A stretch of DNA of 24,619 nt. It comes from DATGEP01 sp035310125 (GTDB lineage Bacteria > Chloroflexota > Ktedonobacteria > Ktedonobacterales > JADMIN01). Where the stretch lies: contig DATGEP010000379.1 in the NCBI GenBank assembly GCA_035310125.1, positions 1-24,619 of the forward strand, read 5' to 3'. A program made the position numbers and the translations under genes. Below the pieces are notes generated by a model, which was given only the letters and a program-made list of their open reading frames with translations, did not search any database and was not told where the DNA came from. Positions 17,330-24,424 of this stretch are shown in pieces. Position 1 is the stretch's first letter, and each line of letters opens with the position of its first letter.

Positions 17330-19999
17330 TTAGACGTGGGAGCTGGCGGAGGGTTGATCTTCGAGGGGGCCGGTGGGCGGAGGCAGGCGGTCGGCCTCGT
17401 CGGCTACCTCCTGGTCACGTTGCGGGTCGCGGACCGGCAAGACCACCGGGACAGATGGTACCGGCTCGCGGTCGCGCGGTCGCGCTACCTCACGCTCCGG
17501 CTGCTCGCCGGTGTCTTCATGCTCCGCTTGCTCAGTTGCGGGCATGAGGGCCAGCCGAACTACGTCGTCCATAGACTCGACGAGAGTAATGGTCATCTCG
17601 CCACGAACCTTGTGGGGGATATCGGCGAGATCTTTGGCGTTCTCGAACGGAACGAGCAGGCTACGAATGCCGACGCGGTGCGCCGCCAGGGTTTTTTCTT
17701 TGAGGCCACCAATAGGTAGGACTCTTCCGCGTAACGTGATCTCACCCGTCATCGCGAGGTCGCTACGGATGGGGCGCCGAGTGAGCGCGGAGATGACCGC
17801 CAGCGCCATCGTAATGCCAGCCGAGGGGCCATCTTTCGGGATGGCGCCTTCGGGCAGATGGATATGGATGTCCAGATTCTCGGAGAAGGTGTCGGGAATA
17901 TTCAGATCGCGGGCGCGGGAACGGATGTAGGAGAGGCCCGCGCGGGCGGATTCCTGCATCACATCGCCAAGCTGGCCGGTAACAATCAGGCCGCCCTTGC
18001 CCGGCATGGTGACGACCTCGACAGGCAATAGCGTACCGCCGTGCTCCGTCCAGGCGAGGCCAGTCGCGACGCCAATCTGGCCGCGCTCCTGGGTGCGGTC
18101 TGGCGAGTAGCGTGGGATGCCGAGGAACTGCTCGATGCTCTTCTCGGTCAGGCGGATGCGGGCGTCAGGCTTGGAGACGATACGCCGCGCCGCCTTGCGA
18201 CAGATCATGGCGAGCTGGCGCTCCAGTCCGCGCACGCCGGCCTCGCGCGTGTAGCGCGTGATGATGTAACGCATGGCGCTTTCGGGCACCTGCACCTGTT
18301 TCGTGCTCAGGCCATGCTCGGTGAGCACTTTGGGCAGTACATAGTTGCGCCCGATGGTGATTTTCTCTTCTTCGGTATAGCCCGGTAGCTCCACGATATC
18401 CATGCGATCGGCCAGGGGCCGGGGAATCTGGTAGCGATTGTTGCCCGTGCAGATGAAGAATACCTCGGAGAGATCGTACGGCGCTTCGAGGTAGTGGTCC
18501 GTGAAGGTATTATTCTGGGCTGGATCGAGCACTTCGAGGAGCGCCGCCGAGGGGTCGCCGCGATAATCGGCGGCCAGCTTGTCTATCTCGTCCAGCAGAA
18601 AGACGGGATTGCGGACGCCAGCGGTCTTCATCGCCTGAATGATGCGACCGGGCAGGGCGCCGACGTAAGTGCGGCGGTGGCCGCGAATCTCGGCTTCGTC
18701 ATGGACACCGCCGAGCGAGATACGCACGAACTTGCGGCCGAGCGCACGGGCGACGGACTGACCGAGGGAGGTCTTGCCGACGCCCGGAGGGCCGACAAGA
18801 CAGAGGATTGGCCCTTTGTGTGAGCGCGACTTCGCGGGCGCCGGCTCGTCAGTGGTGCCAGGAACTTTGTCACTGGAAGCGGCGGCGGCTTCGCGCTGCG
18901 CCTGCATCATGCGGAGCTGGCGAACGGCCAGGAACTCGATAATGCGATCCTTGACCTTTTCGAGACCGTAGTGGTCTTCGTCCAGCACCTGCTGAGCAAA
19001 GTTCATGTCAAGCCGGTCATCGGTGCGTTCCTGCCAGGGCAGGGCGAGCATCCAGTCAATGTAGTTGCGCAGAACGACGAGCTCAGCGGAGTGGGCTGGC
19101 ATACGTTCCAGCCGGTCCAGCTCTTTATTGACTTTCGTGGCAATTTCGGCGGGCAAGCCTTTCTGGGAGACTTTCTCGCGCAAATCCGCGACTTCGCTGG
19201 CTTGATCGTGGCCAAGCTCCTCCTGGATCGCCCGAAGCTGTTCTTTCAGATAGTATTCGCGCTGGTTTTTGTCTACCTGCTGCCGGACGCGCTGGCGAAT
19301 CTTATTTTCCAGCTCAAGGATCTCAATCTCGTTGCCGAGGGAGACACAGATCTTTTCGAGGCGGGCCAGTGGGTCAAGCGTTTCCAACAGCTCTTGCTGC
19401 TGGGAGGAGTCGGTGATGACATGACCGGCAAGTGTATCGGCAAGCCGGCCGGGGGTATGCAGGACGGTGACGCCAGCGATATCTTCCGTGCTAAAGCGGC
19501 GGCTGAGGTGCGAGAAGCGGTCGAAAAGGCTTTGCGCGTGGCGCACGAGAGCCTCCGCCTGGGCGCCGTCAGGCTCGGTTTCAGGCAGCTCTTCGATGGC
19601 GACGCGCAGGTAGGGTGCGTCGCTGTCCCATTCGACGATGCGTGTGCGATCGATGCCATCCACAACGAGCTGGAGCGTCTCATCGCTCTGTGTCTCGTGC
19701 TGCACGATGTGTACGACGGTGCAGATGGGGAATACATCCTTCGGGCCTGGCGAGTCCAGATCGGGCTGGCGCTGGGTGGAGGCGACGAAGCGGTTGCCGT
19801 TCTTGATGGCGTGCTGGATCGCAAGGATGGACTTTTCGCGACCTATATTCAAGGTGACTCTGGCACCTGGGAAGATGACAGTATTTTTCAAGGGAACGAG
19901 CGGATAGCTCTGGGTGGCGCTTTGCTCCTCCGCAGGGCTGTCCGGCGCCGTTTTCACCGGCGCTTTCTCGTTCCGCACATGCTTAGCGGATTTTTCCAT
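17330..19999 (-). CDS. lon: ATP-dependent protease La (Lon)
   Basis: Lon unfolds and degrades damaged or regulatory proteins in the cytosol as a homohexamer. The 889-residue product has the LonN domain (YPLVPLKNTVIFPGARVTL from about 32), a coiled-coil region with REYYLKEQLRAIQEELG, the AAA+ module with Walker A GPPGVGKTS (Lys409) and Walker B VFLLDEIDKL, and the protease domain with catalytic Ser726 in PKDGPSAG and Lys769 in GGLKEKTLAAH. The 43-residue Ser-Lys spacing matches E. coli Lon as I recall it. A linker of about 25 residues rich in Ala/Ser/Pro precedes Walker A, and a ~69-residue Pro/Glu/Arg-rich tail (821-889) follows the protease domain. ATG 19999 has GAGG 11 nt upstream. Monocistronic, behind clpX and its terminator. 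Confidence 0.97.
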   Translation of the reverse strand: MEKSAKHVRNEKAPVKTAPDSPAEEQSATQSYPLVPLKNTVIFPGARVTLNIGREKSILAIQHAIKNGNRFVASTQRQPDLDSPGPKDVFPICTVVHIVQHETQSDETLQLVVDGIDRTRIVEWDSDAPYLRVAIEELPETEPDGAQAEALVRHAQSLFDRFSHLSRRFSTEDIAGVTVLHTPGRLADTLAGHVITDSSQQQELLETLDPLARLEKICVSLGNEIEILELENKIRQRVRQQVDKNQREYYLKEQLRAIQEELGHDQASEVADLREKVSQKGLPAEIATKVNKELDRLERMPAHSAELVVLRNYIDWMLALPWQERTDDRLDMNFAQQVLDEDHYGLEKVKDRIIEFLAVRQLRMMQAQREAAAASSDKVPGTTDEPAPAKSRSHKGPILCLVGPPGVGKTSLGQSVARALGRKFVRISLGGVHDEAEIRGHRRTYVGALPGRIIQAMKTAGVRNPVFLLDEIDKLAADYRGDPSAALLEVLDPAQNNTFTDHYLEAPYDLSEVFFICTGNNRYQIPRPLADRMDIVELPGYTEEEKITIGRNYVLPKVLTEHGLSTKQVQVPESAMRYIITRYTREAGVRGLERQLAMICRKAARRIVSKPDARIRLTEKSIEQFLGIPRYSPDRTQERGQIGVATGLAWTEHGGTLLPVEVVTMPGKGGLIVTGQLGDVMQESARAGLSYIRSRARDLNIPDTFSENLDIHIHLPEGAIPKDGPSAGITMALAVISALTRRPIRSDLAMTGEITLRGRVLPIGGLKEKTLAAHRVGIRSLLVPFENAKDLADIPHKVRGEMTITLVESMDDVVRLALMPATEQAEHEDTGEQPEREVARPRDREPVPSVPVVLPVRDPQRDQEVADEADRLPPPTGPLEDQPSASSHV

Positions 20000-20255
20000 T
20001 TCGCAGGTTTCCTCGCTCACAGTAGCTCGCTGTCGCGGCTGGGAGTGCGTCACACGGCGCACGTGGCCGATCCCCGCTCCACTGCTGGGGTGTGCTCTCC
20101 GGCACGTCCTAACGTCTATGTCAACGCGCGGAGGCGTAAAAGCACGCGACATCGGGGACCGAAGTCCCATGTGGGGGACTTCACCCCTGGCCCCTCTCTC
20201 GCGAAGAGGGGCGATTATGCTCCGACATCTTCCAGAGGAAGCGGGGCATAGGACG
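20000..20255 (-). promoter_or_regulatory. lon upstream region
   Basis: This non-coding stretch before lon holds two adjacent hairpin repeats (annotated separately) and a TTGACA on the minus strand (bases 20118-20123) with no good -10 at the normal spacing. No CIRCE element (TTAGCACTC inverted repeat) was seen, so heat-shock control by HrcA is not supported. Confidence 0.3.
20154..20211. repeat. paired palindromic (REP-like) hairpins upstream of lon
   Basis: The first hairpin pairs GAAGTCCC (20161-20168) with GGGACTTC (20175-20182), extended by GGGG (20154-20157) with CCCC (20184-20187). The second pairs CCCCTCT (20191-20197) with AGAGGGG (20205-20211) around CTCGCGA. The second hairpin and its flanks resemble the element at 21851-21890. 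Confidence 0.6.
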
Positions 20256-20297
20256 AAAAAAAAGATGACCGGCGGGAGCAGTGGGATAATTCCCGCC
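20256..20297 (-). terminator. intrinsic terminator of clpX
   Basis: On the minus strand, about 45 nt after the clpX stop, GGCGGGA pairs with TCCCGCC (7 bp, 13-nt loop), and a run of eight T follows after a short gap. This is the best rho-independent terminator in the window and separates clpX from lon transcription. Confidence 0.75.
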
Positions 20298-20342
20298 GCG
20301 TGCTGCCGCTCCCCCGGTCGTGACGATGCCATCCTGGTCAGC

Positions 20343-21590
20343 TCAGGCGGACTCGTCCTCCAGCTCGACACCGCGCGGCTCGCCACGAGCGACGAGTTGA
20401 GCAGCCTTGCGGCGATTGATCGTTTCGCCGTCAATGACCACTTTCTTCACGTCGGCGCGAGAGGGGATCTCGAACATCACGTCGAGCAGCACTTCTTCGA
20501 TGATGGTGCGCAGACCACGCGCCCCGGTCTTCTGTTTCAGGGCATTGTCGGCGGCGGCTTCAAGGGCGTCCTGAGTGAAGGAAAGCTCGGCGCGGTCGAG
20601 GTGCAGCAGCTTCTGGTACTGCTTGATGATCGCGTTCTTCGGCTCCGTCAGGATGCGGATGAGCGCATCGCGGTCGAGGTTGTCCAGCGAGACACTGACC
20701 GGCAGGCGGCCGACGAACTCGGGGATCAGGCCAAACTTGAGGAGATCGTCGGGGATGAGCTGGGCAAGGGCGGAATTGCTCATCTCCGGCGTCTCTTCGA
20801 CGGCCTTGAAGCCCATCGTCTTGTGGCTGCCGAGACGCTGCTCAACGATCTTGTCCAGGCCCTCGAAGGCGCCACCGCAGATGAAGAGGATATTCTGGGT
20901 GTTGATCTGAATGAAATCCTGGTGGGGGTGCTTACGGCCTCCCTGTGGGGGGACATTGGCGATCGTGCCCTCGATGATCTTGAGGAGGGCCTGCTGCACA
21001 CCTTCGCCGGAGACATCGCGCGTAATCGAGGGATTATCGGCTTTGCGGGCGATTTTGTCTATCTCGTCTATGTAGACGATGCCGCGCTCGGCCCGGCTGA
21101 CGTCGAAGTCGGCCATCTGGATGAGGCGCAGGAGGATATTTTCGACATCTTCGCCAACGTAGCCGGCCTCGGTGAGGGCGGTGGCGTCGGCGATGCAGAA
21201 GGGAACATCCAGCACTTTGGCGAGGGTTTGGGCCAGGAGAGTTTTGCCGCAGCCGGTGGGGCCAATGAGGAGGATATTGCTTTTGCCCAGCTCGACATCA
21301 TCAATCTGCATGCCGGAGTTGATGCGTTTGTAGTGGTTGTAGACGGCCACGGAAAGGGTTTTCTTGGCTCGATCCTGGCCGATGACATATTGGTTGAGCT
21401 GATCGTAGATTTTGCGGGGAGTCGGCACCTTCCCCGTCGCGACGCGGGGCTTGGATGACGATTGTTCCTCTTCGATGATCTCGCGGCACAGATCAACACA
21501 TTCGTCACAGATATAGACGCCACCAGGCCCGGCGATAAGTCGCTGAACCTGATCCTGGCTCTTGCCGCAGAAGGAGCAGCGGTAGGTCAT
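20343..21590 (-). CDS. clpX: ClpXP protease ATPase subunit ClpX
   Basis: ClpX is the AAA+ unfoldase that recognises tagged substrates and feeds them to ClpP. The 415-residue product has the N-terminal zinc-binding domain with Cys5, Cys8, Cys28 and Cys31 (YRCSFCGKSQ...YICDEC), Walker A GPTGCGKT (110-117), Walker B IVYIDEIDKI (171-180), the GGRKHPHQD pore-loop region, a ClpP-docking tripeptide (MGF, in place of the E. coli IGF) in SHKTMGFKA, and sensor 2 in QKTGARGLRTIIE. The length is normal. ATG 21590 is chosen because GGGG lies just upstream and the zinc finger starts at once; a GTG at 21614 is in frame. No clpP is adjacent. It lies downstream of tig, as in many bacteria, but is separated by about 410 bp containing repeats. 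Confidence 0.97.
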   Translation of the reverse strand: MTYRCSFCGKSQDQVQRLIAGPGGVYICDECVDLCREIIEEEQSSSKPRVATGKVPTPRKIYDQLNQYVIGQDRAKKTLSVAVYNHYKRINSGMQIDDVELGKSNILLIGPTGCGKTLLAQTLAKVLDVPFCIADATALTEAGYVGEDVENILLRLIQMADFDVSRAERGIVYIDEIDKIARKADNPSITRDVSGEGVQQALLKIIEGTIANVPPQGGRKHPHQDFIQINTQNILFICGGAFEGLDKIVEQRLGSHKTMGFKAVEETPEMSNSALAQLIPDDLLKFGLIPEFVGRLPVSVSLDNLDRDALIRILTEPKNAIIKQYQKLLHLDRAELSFTQDALEAAADNALKQKTGARGLRTIIEEVLLDVMFEIPSRADVKKVVIDGETINRRKAAQLVARGEPRGVELEDESA

Positions 21591-21636
21591 GCGTGTCCCC
21601 TTCGTAGTTGCCACGGTATTACCATCCCCTCGTTGC

Positions 21637-21659
21637 CCGGCTGGGTGACACCCAGCCGG
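21637..21659. promoter_or_regulatory. perfect palindrome before clpX, operator or hairpin
   Basis: CCGGCTGGGTG (21637-21647) and CACCCAGCCGG (21649-21659) are exact reverse complements around a single A. The site ends 47 bp before the clpX start codon. It has no T tract on either side, so a protein-binding site or 5'-leader hairpin is more likely than an intrinsic terminator. Confidence 0.5.
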
Positions 21660-21850
21660 ACCGCGGCTTTGGTCGCCACGCCTCTATGTTCGCCACTAGG
21701 GCGTCATTGGTCAGGATTGCCGGCCCGACGCCGCGTATTGCTACAGCGGGCGCCCTGCCGAAAGATGCACTACAGTTCTCTTCAAGACTTCCATATGTAA
21801 GGCGGTGATGTCAAATAGAACGCGCAATCTCCCATAGGGTATCGTGGGAA

Positions 21851-21890
21851 CCTCACCCTGCCCCTCTCTTGCGAGGAGAGGGAGATTGTG
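21851..21890. repeat. REP-like GAGAGGG hairpin repeat
   Basis: CCCTCTC (21862-21868) pairs with GAGAGGG (21876-21882) around TTGCGAG. The flanking CCTCACCCTG and AGATTGTG correspond to TTCACCCCTGG and CGATTATG around the hairpin at 20191-20211, so the two loci share one dispersed element. Confidence 0.6.
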
Positions 21891-21951
21891 AGTGGGGCCG
21901 AAGCGATGGATGGCACGATTGCCGCCAGCCCGGCCGGTTGGGCATCCACCG

Positions 21952-21992
21952 GACGCCCCTACACGAATGGGTCTCCGGTAGACGCCCCTACA
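21952..21992. repeat. GTAGGGGCG-family repeat, two copies
   Basis: GACGCCCCTACA occurs at 21952-21963 and again at 21981-21992, with a 29-bp period. The core GCCCCTAC is shared with the repeats at 2814-2832 and 9873-9956. It lies just after the tig stop codon. Confidence 0.65.
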
Positions 21993-22001
21993 ATTATACG
22001 T

Positions 22002-23531
22002 CTATACGTCGGCTTCAGCGGAAGCTGGAATGCCGGCCTCCGGCTCAGCTGGTGTAGCCTCAACCTCAACGGGTGCGTCTTCAGCGGCTGCCGGCTGCGC
22101 CTTCGTTTCCTCTCCCTGAGGGAGAGAGGCGTCAGAGGCGGTTGCCGTTTTTGCCGCTTTTTCAGATTTGGCGCGGGTCGTCGCGCGGGCAGCGTTGGTA
22201 GCGTTGGTAGCGACCGGGGTTGCCGATTCTGCCGCGGATTCGGAGGTCGCCTCAGTATCGGCTGTGGCGTGCTCGACGAGGAATGTCGTCGCTTTGTCGC
22301 GGCGGAGGCGGGCAGTGATGCCGGCGCGCTGGCCGGGGCGCAGGTCGCGCAGGCGCATGCGGCGGCCACCGATGGAGGCGTACATGTCCAACCAGCTTTG
22401 CAGCTCCTGGTCGGAGACGGTGATGCCTTCGGCGTCGGCGATGGCGTCGAGGGCGAGGTCGCGTTTGACGCGCTCGCGGGCCTCAGGCTCCATGTCTTTG
22501 CGCTGCTCGGCCTCATCTTTCTGGCTGATGGAGAGATACTGATCCCAGGAGATGCGGCTCTGTTCCAGCATGCGCTTCATCTCGTCCAGCATGGTTTCGG
22601 TCTCTTCATCCACCAGCACCTGTGGGATGAAGACCTCGGAGGCATCGGTGATCTGCTTGAGGGTCTGCTCGCGGACCTCGCGGCGGCTTTCGCTTTCCTT
22701 CTGATCGGCGAGATTGTGGCGAACGGCCTCGCGCAGGTCATCCAGCGATTCGTAGCTGCCGACAGACTTGGCGAGCTCGTCGTCCACTTCGGGCAGCTCG
22801 CGGTATTTGACGCCCTTCAGGGTGATGACGTAATGGGCGGGTTTGCCGGCAAGCTCGGTATTGGCGTAGTCCTCGGGGATGGTGGTATCGAATTCCTTGG
22901 TTTCGCCCTCAGACATGCCGGCCACCTGATCGTCCATGCCGGTGAAGATGCCCGCACGGTCGGCGGCGAGCTCCATCTCGTTGTCATGGAGGTTGCTGAT
23001 CTCGCGGTCGCCGGAGGTGAGCTTCAGGTCTACGACGACTTTGTCGCCGATCTGAGCGGGGCGCTCGGCGGGCAGCCACATCGCGTGGTCCTCGCGAACC
23101 TGCTCGATCACGTTCTGGACGTCGTCGTCGGTGACATCGGTGGGGGTGGGGGTGACGTGCACGGATTTATAGTCGCCAAGCGTGACTTCAGGCACGACGG
23201 GGACGCGCGCGGTGAAGCTGTATGGCTGGCCGATCTCAAGTGGGGGAGCGTCGAGCGAGGGCTGCGCGAGCGGGGTGATAGCATGCTCTTTGAGCGCATC
23301 GCGATAGCTGGAGTCTATGAGGTCTTCCAGCCCTTCCTGGTAGATGGCTTCCTGGCCAAGCATGCGCTCGAGCATGGTGCGCGGGGCGTGGCCACGGCGG
23401 AAGCCGGGAACGGTGTATTTCTGGGCGAGCTTGTGGTAGGCCCGCTCAGAGGCTTTTTCAAGCTCGCCCCATTCCAGCTCGACATTGAGCACGGCCTCGC
23501 TTTCGGGCGTGCGTTCGACAGATACTTTCAC
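22002..23531 (-). CDS. tig: trigger factor (ribosome-associated chaperone/PPIase)
   Basis: Trigger factor binds the ribosomal exit tunnel and shields nascent chains. The 509-residue product has the N-terminal ribosome-binding domain with GFRRGHAP at 43-50, an FKBP-type prolyl isomerase domain at about 160-245 (IGDKVVVDLK...FTGMDDQVAGMSEGE), and the helical C-terminal substrate domain to about 420. A low-complexity Ala/Thr/Glu tail of roughly 90 residues (421-509) is added to the usual ~430. GTG 23531 is chosen because GGAGG lies 7 nt upstream and the trigger-factor alignment starts there; the open frame continues to 23636. A TGnTATAAT promoter lies about 105 bp upstream. First of the proteostasis genes in transcription order. 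Confidence 0.96.
   Translation of the reverse strand: MKVSVERTPESEAVLNVELEWGELEKASERAYHKLAQKYTVPGFRRGHAPRTMLERMLGQEAIYQEGLEDLIDSSYRDALKEHAITPLAQPSLDAPPLEIGQPYSFTARVPVVPEVTLGDYKSVHVTPTPTDVTDDDVQNVIEQVREDHAMWLPAERPAQIGDKVVVDLKLTSGDREISNLHDNEMELAADRAGIFTGMDDQVAGMSEGETKEFDTTIPEDYANTELAGKPAHYVITLKGVKYRELPEVDDELAKSVGSYESLDDLREAVRHNLADQKESESRREVREQTLKQITDASEVFIPQVLVDEETETMLDEMKRMLEQSRISWDQYLSISQKDEAEQRKDMEPEARERVKRDLALDAIADAEGITVSDQELQSWLDMYASIGGRRMRLRDLRPGQRAGITARLRRDKATTFLVEHATADTEATSESAAESATPVATNATNAARATTRAKSEKAAKTATASDASLPQGEETKAQPAAAEDAPVEVEATPAEPEAGIPASAEADV
22110..22126. repeat. short palindrome within the tig coding tail
   Basis: CTCTCCCT and AGGGAGAG are perfect complements around one G. 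The palindrome encodes part of ASLPQGEE (about residues 468-475) in the low-complexity tail of trigger factor. Its sequence resembles the hairpin repeats at 20191-20211 and 21862-21882. Confidence 0.55.
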
Positions 23532-23634
23532 GGTGTCGCCTCCACAGGCCGGCAGTGTCAGCGGCCCGGATTCGAGAAGATGTGTGGTGTTCCTTCGCGG
23601 CGGAACGAGTCCGATGTTGGTAGGTCGTCTTTCC

Positions 23635-23643
23635 ATTATATCA
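23635..23643 (-). promoter_or_regulatory. extended -10 promoter for tig
   Basis: The minus strand reads TGATATAAT, a perfect extended -10 (TGn plus TATAAT). No good -35 is seen at 17-18 bp, as is usual for extended -10 promoters. Predicted transcription would start near 23628, giving a tig leader of about 100 nt. Confidence 0.6.
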
Positions 23644-23797
23644 TCGGAATGCTGGGGAGTTCTTGCGAAGGCGACGGAGTTACGGGGAACAGGGAGAGAA
23701 CGGAGGCGAAGGGAGTCTCACGCTGGCTCTGCTCCAGGCAATGAAGGGGTGCCGCATGCTCATACGTTGCGACGAACGGGAAGCGGGGCGCTCGCGG
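23644..23797. other. non-coding stretch between tig promoter and tRNA terminator
   Basis: Together with the tig leader, the terminator and the tandem repeat, this completes a gene-free gap of about 350 bp between tig and the tRNA. I see no gene, repeat or named site in this part. Confidence 0.4.
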
Positions 23798-23838
23798 AAA
23801 AGAGGATGCGGACCGGGTGCATGGTGATCCGGTCCGCA
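23798..23838 (-). terminator. intrinsic terminator after tRNA-Leu
   Basis: On the minus strand, TGCGGACCGG pairs with CCGGTCCGCA (10 bp, 12-nt loop), followed by TCCTCTTTT. It lies about 42 bp beyond the tRNA 3' end, after the 8-bp tandem repeat. Confidence 0.65.
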
Positions 23839-23850
23839 GGAGTGGAAAGA

Positions 23851-23882
23851 TGGGATGATGGGATGATGGGATGATGGGATGG
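23851..23882. repeat. 8-bp tandem repeat abutting the tRNA 3' end
   Basis: The unit TGGGATGA is repeated three times and followed by TGGGATGG, starting at 23851. The last unit overlaps the encoded CCA end of the tRNA gene. Such short arrays are prone to slippage. Confidence 0.8.
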
Positions 23883-23966
23883 TGGGCGGTGAGGGACTCG
23901 AACCCTCACGGGTGTTACCCCAACAGATCCTAAGTCTGTCCTGTCTGCCAGTTTCAGCAACCGCCC
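23880..23966 (-). tRNA. tRNA-Leu (anticodon UAG) with encoded CCA
   Basis: The minus strand gives a full cloverleaf: a 7-bp acceptor stem (GGGCGGT with ACCGCCC), anticodon stem ACAGA/TCTGT with loop CTTAGGA (anticodon TAG, reading CUA and related Leu codons), a long variable arm (TGGGGTAACACCC) as expected for Leu, and a T arm GAGGGTTCGAGTCCCTC. The discriminator A is followed by CCA in the DNA. The mature part without CCA is 23883-23966, 84 nt. Confidence 0.95.
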
Positions 23967-24338
23967 GTATGGTGCTTCGACAATCCCGAAATTACCCGTC
24001 CTCACGACAGGCAGCCTTTGTGCTGCGGCACACTCCGCAGATAAAAGATATTCCATGTTTGCCGCCTGAGTCTGTCCTGCTAGCGGTTTGGCGCACAGGG
24101 AAGACTCGGCTTGCTGGCAGGGAATACCCACGGACAAAGTATCGCACGAGAGATGCTTACCTGCAAGGGCTACGCCTCGCTCCGCTCGTTGTGCATGCCT
24201 GAACTCGCTGAAGGCTCCTTCAAGCATGCCGATGGATTGATTGTTGTGGGCCGACAGTTCCCAACCACAAGAAGAATTGACTTCTATCACCCAACGACGT
24301 AGTATTCACCTACCATGCGGCGGTAGTAGCTCTTGGAC
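23967..24338. other. intergenic region with no supported gene
   Basis: Open frames exist on both strands here, but none shows a domain, ribosome site or coding bias I can support. The one overlapping the tRNA on the minus strand simply translates the tRNA. No clear tRNA promoter was found at the expected spacing. Confidence 0.4.
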
Positions 24339-24367
24339 TTGTCACGCTGCCTAGATGCTGTCATACT
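24339..24367 (+). promoter_or_regulatory. candidate promoter for the methyltransferase-like gene
   Basis: TTGTCA (24339-24344) and CATACT (24362-24367) are 17 bp apart, matching five and four of six consensus bases. They lie 57 bp before the ATG at 24425. Confidence 0.35.
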
Positions 24368-24424
24368 GTACCGTACGACAGGTGATGGCCCAAGGAGACG
24401 ACAGCGGCTGGAAGATGGTGGCAC

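Larger units (their letters stand above)
21591..22001. other. tig-clpX intergenic region
   Basis: This 411-bp gap holds, in minus-strand order from tig: two GACGCCCCTACA repeats, one GAGAGGG hairpin repeat, a TTGACA (bases 21809-21814) without a convincing -10, and a 23-bp palindrome close to clpX. No gene is supported in it. Confidence 0.6.

Noticed and set aside
18971..20251. Plus-strand open frame of 426 codons across lon
   Set aside because: It is antisense to lon, which has every expected Lon motif, and its translation has no recognisable domain. Long antisense frames are expected at this GC content.
20000..20255. CIRCE or other heat-shock element before lon
   Set aside because: No TTAGCACTC/GAGTGCTAA inverted repeat is present. 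The TTGACA at 20118-20123 lacks a properly spaced -10.
19914..21458. Plus-strand open frame of 514 codons across the lon start and clpX
   Set aside because: It mirrors clpX codons on the opposite strand and has no credible domain or ribosome site.
21888..23744. Plus-strand open frame of 618 codons across tig
   Set aside because: It is antisense to trigger factor; the Gly/Val/Leu-rich translation is the usual shadow of a charged minus-strand protein.
23760..24290. Minus-strand open frame of 176 codons
   Set aside because: It runs through the tRNA-Leu gene and its translation there is simply the tRNA sequence. The remainder shows no domain.
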